From positions 1 through 53,357 of the forward strand of contig JAISRR010000064.1 of NCBI GenBank assembly GCA_031273565.1: a stretch of 53,357 nucleotides of DNA. Direction: 5' to 3'. A program made the position numbers and the translations under genes. Below the pieces are notes generated by a model. It searched no databases, was not told where the DNA came from, and saw only the letters and a list, made by a program, of their open reading frames with translations. The DNA is from Zoogloeaceae bacterium (lineage in GTDB: Bacteria; Pseudomonadota; Gammaproteobacteria; Burkholderiales; Rhodocyclaceae). This document shows positions 17,831-26,047 of the stretch, piece by piece. Every line of letters starts with the position of its first letter. Position 1 is the stretch's first letter.

Positions 17831-18935
17831 ATGGAAGCAGAACAACAAAACGGCATCGCCAATCATCTGGACGATCTGGCGGCGCGCGCCGCTGAACTCC
17901 GGAGGTATCTTTGACTACGATCAGAAACACGAACGCCTGATCGTCGTCAATCTGGAACTGGAAGACCCGAAAGTCTGGGACGACCCCAAACGCGCCCAGG
18001 AACTGGGCCGGGAAAAACGCACGCTGGAAGAGGTGGTGCTGGTGCTGCAAAGCGTGGAGCAGGGCATTCTCGACGCGCGTGAACTCTTCGACATTGCCCG
18101 CGCGGAAGCAGATGACGACACCTTAATCGGTGTTGCGGAAGACGCCGATGGCATCGAAGCCAGGGTGGCGACGCTCGAATTCCGCCGCATGTTCAACAAC
18201 CCGCAAGACCCCAATCCCTGTTTTCTGGAAATTCAGGCCGGGGCGGGGGGCACCGAGGCGCAGGACTGGGCTTCGATGCTGGAGCGCATGTATCTGAAAT
18301 ACGGCGAACGAAAAGGGTTCAGTGTTGAACTGATGGAAGAATCGGAAGGCGATGTGGCGGGCATTAAAAGCGCCACCATCAAGTTTTCCGGCGATTATGC
18401 CTACGGCACGCTACGCACGGAAACCGGCATTCATCGGCTGGTGCGTAAATCTCCCTTCGATTCCAACGCGAAGCGGCACACGAGTTTTTCCTCGGTTTTC
18501 GTCTACCCGGAAGTCGATGATTCCATCGCAATCGACATCAATCCGGCGGATGTGCGCATTGACACCTTCCGCGCTTCCGGCGCGGGCGGTCAGCACATCA
18601 ACAAGACCGATTCCGCCGTGCGCATGACCCACGCGCCCACGGGCATCGTCGTGCAGTGCCAGAACGACCGCTCGCAACACCGTAACCGCGACGAAGCCTG
18701 GCAAATGCTGCGCGCCCGCCTCTACGAGCACGAACTCCGCAAACAGCAGGCGGAACAGCAAAAGCTGGAAGACGCCAAATCCGACATCGGCTGGGGGCAC
18801 CAGATTCGTTCCTACGTGCTCGATCAATCCCGCATCAAGGATTTACGCACCAATGTCGAAACCGGCAACACCCAGGCCGTGCTGGATGGCGATCTGGACG
18901 CCTTCATTGCCGCCAGTTTGAAACAGGGCGTCTGA
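17831..18935 (+). CDS. prfB: Peptide chain release factor 2 (programmed +1 frameshift)
   Basis: RF2 recognises UAA and UGA and triggers peptide release. The first 27 codons run from ATG 17831 to an in-frame TGA at 17912-17914. A +1 shift there joins them to the frame starting with GAC at 17913, giving 367 residues, the normal RF2 length. The shift site CTT-TGA-C, with an upstream GGAGG, matches the known RF2 autoregulatory frameshift. In the main frame, the stop-codon-reading tripeptide is SPF (in RKSPFDSN). The catalytic GGQ lies in [12 protein letters not shown]. Without the frameshift only codons from about 17913 on would be annotated. lysS follows 44 bases downstream, a common prfB-lysS operon. 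Confidence 0.97.
17901..17915 (+). promoter_or_regulatory. prfB programmed +1 frameshift site
   Basis: GGAGG (17901-17905) acts as an internal Shine-Dalgarno, followed by TAT, the slippery CTT (17909-17911) and TGA-C (17912-17915). Low RF2 slows termination at TGA and favours the shift, so RF2 regulates itself. The usual stimulator is AGGGGG; here it is CCGGAGG at the same spacing. Confidence 0.95.
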
Positions 18936-18979
18936 TTGCACGCTCGCCCGCATCGCCATCAAATCAAGGAAAGCTGAAC

Positions 18980-20509
18980 ATGTCCCATCCCGACGAACAA
19001 ACCGCCGTCGACGAAAACCATCTCATTGCCGAACGTCGGCAGAAACTGGCCGAATGGCGGCAGACAGGCCGCGCCTGGCCGAATGATTTTTTGCGTGAAA
19101 ATACCGCAGGCAAGCTGCATGAGGTCTATGACGAAAAGGCGGCGGAAGACCTGGAAGCCGCGTCGGTGGAAGTCCGCGTGGCCGGGCGCATCATGCTGAA
19201 GCGGGTGATGGGCAAGGCGTCGTTCGTCACCCTTCAGGATTTGTCGGGGCGCATCCAGCTCTACGTCAGTCGGGATAGCGTTGGCGAGGCGGTCTATGCC
19301 GATTTCAAGCATTGGGATATTGGCGACATCGTGGGCGCGGTCGGCACGCTGATGAAGACCAAAACGGGTGAACTTTCGGTCAAGGCGGGCGAACTCCGCC
19401 TGCTCTCAAAATCCCTGCGTCCGTTGCCGGACAAATTCCACGGCCTCACCGATGTGGAATCGAAATACCGCCAGCGTTATGTCGACCTCATCGTCAATGA
19501 AGAAACCCGCTTCACTTTCGCCGCCCGCAGCCGCATCGTCCAGAGCATTCGCAACTACATGTGCGGGCACGGGTTTATGGAGGTGGAAACGCCTATGCTG
19601 CACCCCATTCCCGGCGGCGCGACGGCCAGGCCTTTCGTGACGCACCATAACGCGCTGGACATGGACATGTTCCTGCGTATCGCGCCCGAACTGTTTTTAA
19701 AGCGTCTGGTGGTCGGCGGCTTTGAAAAGGTGTTCGAGGTCAATCGCAATTTCAGAAACGAAGGGCTTTCCCCCCGGCACAATCCTGAATTCACGATGAT
19801 GGAATTCTATGAGGCTTATGCCAACTACAAGAGCCTGATGGATTTTACGGAAGGTCTTCTGCGTCACGCCGCGCGTGAGGCGCTGCAAACGGAAAGTTTT
19901 GTCCATCAGGGCAGGGAACTTGATTTTTCCCGCCCCTTCCAGCGCCTCACCATCACCGGGGCGATTCGGAAATTCCACCCGGAATTCACCGATGCCCAGC
20001 TTGCCGAACCGGAATGGCTGAAGGCAAAAATCAGGGCCTTCGGCGAAAACGTGCAGCCCGGCGGTGTTGGCGCGTTGCAATTGCAACTTTTTGAAGCCTG
20101 TGCCGAGAGCCAGCTTTGGGAGCCGACCTTCATCATTGATTATCCGGTGGAAGTCTCGCCCTTGGCCCGCGCTTCCGACGCCAACCCGGAAATCACCGAG
20201 CGTTTTGAACTCTTCATCGCCGGACGCGAAATCGCCAACGGTTTTTCCGAACTGAACGACCCGGAAGACCAGGCAGAACGCTTTCAGGCGCAGGTCAAAG
20301 CCAAGGACGCGGGCGACGAAGAAGCCATGTACTACGACGCCGACTATATCCGCGCGCTGGAATTTGGCCTCCCCCCCACCGGCGGCTGCGGCATCGGCAT
20401 CGACCGTCTGGTGATGCTCTTGACCGACAGCCCCGCGATTCGTGACGTAATTCTGTTCCCGCAGATGCGGCGGGAGGTCATCTTGGGTGAATTCAATAAC
20501 TATGGCTGA
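18980..20509 (+). CDS. lysS: Lysyl-tRNA synthetase, class II
   Basis: Charges tRNA-Lys with lysine. The protein is 509 residues, typical of bacterial class II LysRS (about 505). An N-terminal OB-fold anticodon-binding domain covers about residues 60-170 ([21 protein letters not shown]). The catalytic core has motif 1 around [21 protein letters not shown], motif 2 around [21 protein letters not shown] and motif 3 as [15 protein letters not shown] near the C-terminus. It is the second gene of the prfB-lysS unit. Confidence 0.97.
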   Translation: MSHPDEQTAVDENHLIAERRQKLAEWRQTGRAWPNDFLRENTAGKLHEVYDEKAAEDLEAASVEVRVAGRIMLKRVMGKASFVTLQDLSGRIQLYVSRDSVGEAVYADFKHWDIGDIVGAVGTLMKTKTGELSVKAGELRLLSKSLRPLPDKFHGLTDVESKYRQRYVDLIVNEETRFTFAARSRIVQSIRNYMCGHGFMEVETPMLHPIPGGATARPFVTHHNALDMDMFLRIAPELFLKRLVVGGFEKVFEVNRNFRNEGLSPRHNPEFTMMEFYEAYANYKSLMDFTEGLLRHAAREALQTESFVHQGRELDFSRPFQRLTITGAIRKFHPEFTDAQLAEPEWLKAKIRAFGENVQPGGVGALQLQLFEACAESQLWEPTFIIDYPVEVSPLARASDANPEITERFELFIAGREIANGFSELNDPEDQAERFQAQVKAKDAGDEEAMYYDADYIRALEFGLPPTGGCGIGIDRLVMLLTDSPAIRDVILFPQMRREVILGEFNNYG

Positions 20510-20520
20510 GTGAGGCTTTG

Positions 20521-20564
20521 GGTAGGGCGTGCTCTCCGAGCGCGCCGTTCGTTAACCACGGCGG
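20521..20564 (+). repeat. Dispersed 44-bp palindromic element, copy 2
   Basis: This copy matches the reverse complement of 4994-5037 at 39 of 44 positions and lies 12 bases after the lysS stop. Two short hairpins follow at 20589-20621. The full 20510-20682 gap holds no gene. Confidence 0.75.
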
Positions 20565-20588
20565 TTTCGGAGAAACCGCCCTGATGCG

Positions 20589-20621
20589 GCTCCCTCTCCG
20601 AGGGAGCTGCCCCGCAAGGGG
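20589..20621. repeat. Two adjacent short hairpins downstream of lysS
   Basis: GCTCCCT at 20589-20595 pairs with AGGGAGC at 20601-20607, and CCCC-GCAA-GGGG follows at 20610-20621. There is no immediate T-run, so they may block 3' exonucleases rather than terminate. Confidence 0.5.
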
Positions 20622-20682
20622 ATGAGGGAGTGGTTTTTGATGCCCCAACCCTGAGAACATTACCCTTTTGGGGACAAACAAA

Positions 20683-21297
20683 ATGTCAATTCACGCCATC
20701 ATCGACTTTGAAACCACTGGCCTTTCCCCGAATCATGGCGCGCGACCAACAGAAGTTGCGATTGTCCTCATTGACGAGGGCAAAATCATTGACCGCTTTC
20801 AGAGCCTGATGAATCCGGGCGTCCCTATCCCTCATGAGATACAGGTTCTGACCGGCATCAGTAACGCAATGGTTCGCGCCGCGCCCAAGGTCGAATCCGT
20901 GATGCGGGACGCCGTGCGGTTTGTGGGCAACCATCCCATGCTCGCCCACAATGCCGCTTTCGACAGCAAATTCTGGGATGCCGAGCTACGCCGGATCAAT
21001 ATAAGGCGCAAACAGGAATTCGCCTGTTCCATGCTATTGGCACGCCGTATTTTCCCCGAAGCGCCGAATCACAAGTTGGGTACGCTCGTGCAAACATTGG
21101 GCTTGCCCGCGACAGGCCGCTATCACCGCGCCCTGGCCGATGCCGAAGCCACCGCCTACCTACTGCTGCACATCAAACAGGAACTCCAACGCCGCTATCG
21201 TCTTGCAACCGTGAGCCACGAACTGCTGGTCGCAATACAGTCCGCAAGTCGCAGTCAGCTTGAAACCTGCGTTCGCCGCCACCAGCGTGCAAGTTAG
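20683..21297 (+). CDS. DnaQ-like 3'-5' exonuclease (DEDDh family)
   Basis: A 204-residue stand-alone DEDDh exonuclease fold. I start it at ATG 20683 (MSIHAIIDFETTGLSP) rather than at an upstream TTG (20668). All active-site elements are visible: Asp and Glu in IIDFETTG (about 8-10), Asp in LAHNAAFDSKF, and His and Asp in YHRALADAEAT (about 150-160). The length and lack of other domains fit general 3'-5' exonucleases, as opposed to the longer polymerase III epsilon subunit with its clamp- and alpha-binding tail; it could still proofread or trim nucleic acids. It precedes the coiled-coil/AAA+ pair by 224 bases on the same strand, so membership in that unit is possible but unproven. Confidence 0.85.
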   Translation: MSIHAIIDFETTGLSPNHGARPTEVAIVLIDEGKIIDRFQSLMNPGVPIPHEIQVLTGISNAMVRAAPKVESVMRDAVRFVGNHPMLAHNAAFDSKFWDAELRRINIRRKQEFACSMLLARRIFPEAPNHKLGTLVQTLGLPATGRYHRALADAEATAYLLLHIKQELQRRYRLATVSHELLVAIQSASRSQLETCVRRHQRAS

Positions 21298-21521
21298 AAG
21301 TCAGGAAGTTTTTTGGCTTGAACGGGTCGGAAACCTGTGCGCTTATGTCTTGAACGCGAGAATAAAGGCCAGTTACGACGGGAATATGATTGTACGGAAC
21401 TGAACAATTAGCGCAGGTTTTACTACTGCTGATTTTTTGCGGTTTGTTTTCTGATTCCTGACCCTTGGTATACGGCATAATCCCCGATGTTTGTCATCCC
21501 CTGATTCTGAGATCCACCGCC

Positions 21522-22859
21522 ATGAGTGCTCCCGCCACCGCCGAATATAGCCTGATCACTTCCGTCATCCTGCTGGCCGAAAGAGCGATTGCCGAGGCGG
21601 AAAGCATGGGGCTGGAGTATGCGGAAACACTGGAAAACCTGAAACGCAAGGAAGCGAATCGGCAGGCGGAACAGCAGCGGGCGCAGGCGGCGCGGGCGAT
21701 GCGTATGGCGGATTTGCAAGCGCAGGCGGAACATCTGGCGGCGCGTTGTCTGCGCCTTTCCGGATTGACGCGGCAGGAGGAAATCCTGCCGCCAGCGCCG
21801 CTTGGCGTCGAGGCGGCCGACGTGGTTGCCTGGAGTGCGTATGTGCGGCGGCTGGAAACAACGCTGGTCAACATGGAAGCGCGTCTGGATGGAGAATCCA
21901 CCGCCGTGCAGGTTCTGGCGACCGTCGAAGACGGTGAAAAGCTGGATTTACAGGGCGTGCTGGCGCTGTATCTCGCTCAGCGTCAGGTGGAACGGAACGC
22001 CGCCGAACGGATGGCGTGGCGGGAAATGGTCGAACGGATACTGGCGCGGCTGGAATTGCCGCCCGGTGAGCCGTTGCCCGCGCAGATTGAGGGTCTGGCG
22101 CGCGCGGTCATTCTGGCGGAAACGTCGACGCGGGCTGAATTGCTGGGCAATGAATTGCGGCGGGAAGTCCAGCTTTATCAGGAGAACGTCGAACAGGCGC
22201 GGCAAGACGCGGCGCAGGCCGTCGACTGGTTGCAACGCTTTGCCGTCGCCAGCGGGTTGGTGAGCGAAGCGGCGGCAGCGGACGATGGCGCATTGGTGGA
22301 ATGCCTGCAAGCGGTTGCGGCCGGTTTGCTGCCGCTGGACGCAGCAACGCGCAAGACCGTCCTGCGCCGTGTGCAGGAAATCGACGACATCATTTACACG
22401 CGAGAACAAAAGGCTGCTGCCTTGGTATTGGAGCAATCGTTGCAGGATTTGGGCTATCAGGTCGAAGCGGTGAGCGAAACCCTGTTTGCCGAGGGGGGGA
22501 TGCTGCATTTTCAGCGCTCCGGCTGGGGGGGTTACCATGTGCGTCTGCGGGTCAATGCTAAAGAAAAACATTTCAACTTTAACGTGGTGCGCGCGAAAGC
22601 TGACGATACCCAACGCGACGCCGCCGCGCAGAAAAAACAGGATTTCATCGCCGAGGAACGCTGGTGCGCCGAGTTTCCCCGTTTGCTGGCGACCCTGGCC
22701 GCGCGCGGCCTGAAGCTCGATATCATCCGCCAGTTGGAGGCGGGCGACCTGCCTGTGCAGGAAGTCGACGCGGAATGTCTGCCCCGTTTTGCCACCGAAA
22801 GCGCGCCCGCGCGCAAAACTGCGCTCAAAAGATTTAAATTGCCGGGAGAAAAGCCTTGA
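21522..22859 (+). CDS. Large coiled-coil protein, partner of downstream AAA+ ATPase (unknown function)
   Basis: A 445-residue protein that I cannot assign to a named family. ATG 21522 (MSAPATAEYSLITSV) is preferred over an upstream in-frame start at 21465. Residues about 15-300 are dominated by Glu, Arg, Gln and Ala in a heptad-like pattern (NLKRKEANRQAEQQRAQAAR), interrupted by less charged turns; I read this as long coiled coil. A distinct globular C-terminal part (about 310-430) contains ALVLEQSLQDLGYQVEAVSE and SGWGGYHVRLRVN, which look like a small alpha/beta domain. The tail is basic. Its stop overlaps the next gene's start (TTGA), so the two are translationally coupled, and the product probably binds or scaffolds the ATPase. 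No membrane segment or signal peptide is seen. Confidence 0.75.
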   Translation: MSAPATAEYSLITSVILLAERAIAEAESMGLEYAETLENLKRKEANRQAEQQRAQAARAMRMADLQAQAEHLAARCLRLSGLTRQEEILPPAPLGVEAADVVAWSAYVRRLETTLVNMEARLDGESTAVQVLATVEDGEKLDLQGVLALYLAQRQVERNAAERMAWREMVERILARLELPPGEPLPAQIEGLARAVILAETSTRAELLGNELRREVQLYQENVEQARQDAAQAVDWLQRFAVASGLVSEAAAADDGALVECLQAVAAGLLPLDAATRKTVLRRVQEIDDIIYTREQKAAALVLEQSLQDLGYQVEAVSETLFAEGGMLHFQRSGWGGYHVRLRVNAKEKHFNFNVVRAKADDTQRDAAAQKKQDFIAEERWCAEFPRLLATLAARGLKLDIIRQLEAGDLPVQEVDAECLPRFATESAPARKTALKRFKLPGEKP

Positions 22860-24859
22860 GTGAATCGAACGCCGCTGAATTGTCTTCCACCGCCGATTTT
22901 TCGCCACGCTGGTTACGCGACCTGGAACGCCTGTTGCCGATCCGCTCGCAGTTCGTGGTGTCGGGCAATATCCGTGACCATTTTTTGATGCCGCTGGCAA
23001 ACGGCGTGTTGACGCCCGCGTTGCTGACGCGCTGCCTGTGGTCGTCCCTGCGGCGGCAGGGGTATCGCTTTCTGCTGATTTTCGACCCGGTGGAAGGTTT
23101 GCGCCCGTATCCCAACGAGCCGGAGGCGGTGGCGCTGGCGACCCGGCTTTTCGAGCTGAAGCTTCAGGAAGGGTTCATGCCCATGAGTCTGGAGCGACTG
23201 GCGGGGGTGATGAAACGCCTGACCCGGATGCGCGATGCCCACTGCGCCCTGTTGATTGATTTTGCCTCCCGTCTGGCGCGACATCCCGACCAGTTGAGCG
23301 CGGAAGAGCACGCCTTCTTTCTCGCGGCCGAACGTCTGGCGGTGCACGCCGTCCCGGTGGTCAGCCGCGCCACCGGCGCAACTTCGCATACCGCCGCGAA
23401 TGCAGCGCCAAATGCAGCCCCGAACGCAGCCCCGAATCTGGCGCCGGATATCGTTTCGAATCCGGTCGCAAATCCAGTTCCGAATTCATCCCGAAATGAG
23501 GTGGGTGGCGACAAGCCGCGTTTTAATCCCGTGCTCTGGCTCCTGAACCGGCCTCAGGATTTGCCTTCGTGGTTCGTGCTGGATAATGTGCGGGTGGAGA
23601 GCCTGAACGTGGCGTTGCCGGATTTTGAAACCCGCGTCATGGCGGCGCGGAGTTATTTCACCCTGTTCAGAAAAACGGAAACGGCGGGGCCGGAAGACCG
23701 GGAGAAATTCGCCCAGGCCTTCGCGCTCGCTACCGAGGGATTGCCGCTGACCGCCTTGTCTGATGCCGCCCAGCTTGCCGACCGGCAGGGCATTGCCTTT
23801 GCCGATGTCGACGATGCCGTGCAGTGCTACAAGGTGGGCGCGCTGGAAAATCCCTGGAAAAAACCCTACCTGCGCGAGCGCATTGCCGGAGCAGCGGAAT
23901 TCATCGAAACGCGGGTAAAAGGCCAGGAACAGGCGGTGACCAAGAGCGTGGACATTCTCATGCGTTCGGTGATGGGGCTGACGGGCGCGCAGGCGAAGAG
24001 CGGCGGCAACCGTCCGCGCGGCGTGCTCTTTCTCGCCGGGCCGACCGGCGTGGGCAAAACCGAACTGGCGAAGACCCTGACGCAACTGGTGTTTGGCGAT
24101 GAGCGCGCCTATATCCGTTTCGACATGAGCGAATTCGCCGAGGAACACACGGGCGCACGACTTCTGGGCGCGCCGCCGGGATACGTGGGTTTTGAGGCCG
24201 GCGGCGAACTCACCAACGCGGTGCGGGAAAAACCGTTTTCCGTGGTGCTCTTCGACGAAGTGGAAAAAGCGCATCCGCGCATTCTGGACAAATTCCTGCA
24301 AATTCTCGAAGACGGACGCCTGACCGACGGTCGCGGCGACATTGCCTATTTTTCCGAAACCATTCTGGTATTTACCTCCAACCTGGGTATCTACACCGAA
24401 GACGCCAGTGGCGCGCGCACGCAAAACGTGCAGCCGGGCGACCCTTACGAACAGGTGGAAGCCAGGGTCAAGGGCGCGATTGCCGATTATTTCAAATACC
24501 GCCTGTCGCGCCCGGAGCTTTTGAACCGGATCGGCGACAACATTGTGGTGTTCAATTTCATCACGCCACCAGTGGCCGAGCGCATTTTCACCGGGATGCT
24601 GGACAATGTGATCCGCCGGGTGCGCGGGGAACACAAGCTGGAACTCGATTTCGCACCGGAAGCCCGCGCGCAGATCACGCAATGGTGTATTGAAGACCTC
24701 TCCAACGGTGGACGCGGCATTGGCAATCAACTGGAATCCCGCCTCATCAATCCCCTGGCGCGCGCCTTGTTTACCCTGGATTTACAGGGACGGGAACGCA
24801 TCCGGGTTACGGAGTTCGTGGAGAGCGTTGAGAAAATTGTCAGCGTGCGGCTGGAGTGA
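22856..24859 (+). CDS. ClpB-D2-type AAA+ ATPase with degenerate N-terminal AAA-like domain
   Basis: A 667-residue protein, predicted to start at TTG 22856, which overlaps the upstream stop; GGGAGA lies about 7 bases before it. The C-terminal half (about 335-665) is a Clp/Hsp100 D2 module. It has Walker A GPTGVGKT at 395-402, the pore loop GYVGFEAG at about 442, Walker B VVLFDEVEKAH at about 462-472, sensor 1 LVFTSN, the Arg-finger region RPELLNRIGD at about 551, and sensor 2 GGRGIGNQLE. The N-terminal half has no P-loop. Its spacing of segments (VSGNIRDHF, ALLIDFASRL, NPVLWLLNRPQDLPSWF) suggests a dead AAA domain. An Asn-Ala-Pro-rich linker lies at about 180-215. I see no IGF/IGL loop for ClpP. 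It is inferred to be an unfoldase or remodelling ATPase, not ClpB itself. Confidence 0.82.
   Translation: MSESNAAELSSTADFSPRWLRDLERLLPIRSQFVVSGNIRDHFLMPLANGVLTPALLTRCLWSSLRRQGYRFLLIFDPVEGLRPYPNEPEAVALATRLFELKLQEGFMPMSLERLAGVMKRLTRMRDAHCALLIDFASRLARHPDQLSAEEHAFFLAAERLAVHAVPVVSRATGATSHTAANAAPNAAPNAAPNLAPDIVSNPVANPVPNSSRNEVGGDKPRFNPVLWLLNRPQDLPSWFVLDNVRVESLNVALPDFETRVMAARSYFTLFRKTETAGPEDREKFAQAFALATEGLPLTALSDAAQLADRQGIAFADVDDAVQCYKVGALENPWKKPYLRERIAGAAEFIETRVKGQEQAVTKSVDILMRSVMGLTGAQAKSGGNRPRGVLFLAGPTGVGKTELAKTLTQLVFGDERAYIRFDMSEFAEEHTGARLLGAPPGYVGFEAGGELTNAVREKPFSVVLFDEVEKAHPRILDKFLQILEDGRLTDGRGDIAYFSETILVFTSNLGIYTEDASGARTQNVQPGDPYEQVEARVKGAIADYFKYRLSRPELLNRIGDNIVVFNFITPPVAERIFTGMLDNVIRRVRGEHKLELDFAPEARAQITQWCIEDLSNGGRGIGNQLESRLINPLARALFTLDLQGRERIRVTEFVESVEKIVSVRLE
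23392..23505 (+). repeat. Asn-Ala-Pro-rich low-complexity linker coding stretch
   Basis: Short direct repeats of the type AAT-GCA-GCx-CCx encode NAAPNAAPNAAPN and then looser NPV/PNP units, between the degenerate N-terminal domain and its sensor-like NPVLWLLNRP segment. It is likely a flexible linker and may vary in copy number. Confidence 0.7.
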
Positions 24860-25002
24860 CACCACTCCCCGACAGGAGATATTCCGGGTGAAACGAGAGA
24901 AAATCGGGTAGAATCCGTGCCTTCCGACAAAGACAAGCGTTTGCATCGCCATGACAAAAGACGTGATTGCCTTGGGGTATTCTGAACAAATCAAAATTTG
25001 TC

Positions 25003-25054
25003 ATTCCCGCGCAAGCGGGAATCCAGTGCTTTTAAAAATTCATGGATTCCCGTT
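25003..25054. repeat. dRS3-like repeat (ATTCCC-N8-GGGAAT)
   Basis: ATTCCCGCGCAAGCGGGAAT at 25003-25022 is an exact instance of the ATTCCC-N8-GGGAAT pattern known from Neisseria dRS3 and widespread in betaproteobacteria. A decayed second half with GGATTCCCG follows at about 25046-25054. It lies at the left border of the glycan island. Read through in frame, it produces the spurious peptide FPRKRESS. Confidence 0.8.
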
Positions 25055-25084
25055 TGTCAAAGGATGTTTCGTGTTTTCCGAATC

Positions 25085-26041
25085 ATGAAAATACTTTTTC
25101 TGGTACAAAAAACGCAGCGCATAATTCTGGATCGTCTTTATGAGGGCGTTGCCGCGCATTGCGATTGTGATCTGCGCTGGCTGGAGGATGATGAACAGGC
25201 GGATTTGCGTGGCTGGTTTCGTCGTCGTATTGATCTTGCGCGTTATGATCGTGTGCTTTCTTTCTTGCGCTTCAAAAAAGAAATTCGGCAGTGGCGTTTT
25301 TTACGAACGATACCTAATTTGGTTTTTCTGGAGCATGATGCTTACCAGAATTATATTCCCTGTAAATACACGAATAAATTCAGTCGACATTATGCGCGTC
25401 TTCCCTGGGCCAGAGTGCTTTGTTCGGGAGCAGGCGTTGCGGCACGTTTGCAAGGCGAAGGCATTGATGCCGTCTTCGTACCCAAGGGCTATGATCAGAC
25501 ATTGTTTTCCGATCTGGGGCTTGTCCGTGACATTGAACTGGCTTTTCTTGGCAGTACCGGAAGCGTAGTGTATAGCGGGCGCAAGGCACTGCTGGAAGAA
25601 CTGGGCAAGGTGGAAAATCTGATTATTGCCCGCACCAACTCCGGCGACGAATATCTGCAAACCCTGAATCGCATCCGTTTTTTTGTTAGCGCCGATGTTG
25701 GCATGGGCGAATACATGGTCAAGAATTTCGAGGCGATGGCCTGTGGTTGTGTATTGCTGGCCTACGATCAGGGAGATGTGGAAAACAACGCATTGGGTTT
25801 TGTCGACATGGAAAATCTGGTGCTTTATCGTTCGCTGGATGATTTACGGCAGAAACTCGCCATGCTGCGTAAAACGCCGGAATTGGCGGAAAAAATTGCA
25901 GCCAACGGGCAGAAACTGGCGCGCGAAAAATATACTTTTGCCACAATCGGACAGCATATCGTCACCGCTCTGGAAGCGCCGCTGCGTCCTGCCGCACCTT
26001 TATCATGGTGGGAAAATTTGCGGCAGCGTTATGGAATTTAA
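25085..26041 (+). CDS. Glycosyltransferase (GT-B type, CgeB-like)
   Basis: A 318-residue protein starting at ATG 25085 (MKILFLVQKTQRIILDRLYEG). A longer in-frame start at 24998 is rejected because its N-terminus would be translated repeat. The second half resembles the nucleotide-sugar-binding half of GT-B enzymes. ELAFLGSTGSVVYSGRKALL is followed by VKNFEAMACGCVLLAYD, where the E-A-M-A-C-G pattern is typical of family-1-like and CgeB-like transferases. VFVPKGYDQTLF marks the linker. The enzyme would add a sugar to a surface glycan in the cytoplasm. Donor and acceptor are not predictable. It is the first gene of an AT-richer cluster. Confidence 0.8.
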   Translation: MKILFLVQKTQRIILDRLYEGVAAHCDCDLRWLEDDEQADLRGWFRRRIDLARYDRVLSFLRFKKEIRQWRFLRTIPNLVFLEHDAYQNYIPCKYTNKFSRHYARLPWARVLCSGAGVAARLQGEGIDAVFVPKGYDQTLFSDLGLVRDIELAFLGSTGSVVYSGRKALLEELGKVENLIIARTNSGDEYLQTLNRIRFFVSADVGMGEYMVKNFEAMACGCVLLAYDQGDVENNALGFVDMENLVLYRSLDDLRQKLAMLRKTPELAEKIAANGQKLAREKYTFATIGQHIVTALEAPLRPAAPLSWWENLRQRYGI

Positions 26042-26047
26042 ACCCTG

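Noticed and set aside
22856-24859. clpB or clpA
   Set aside because: It lacks the Clp N-domain and an intact D1 with Walker A, and is about 200 residues short.
24998-25084. N-terminal extension of the first glycosyltransferase
   Set aside because: It is translated dRS3-like repeat (FPRKRESS), a common misannotation; homology starts at ATG 25085.
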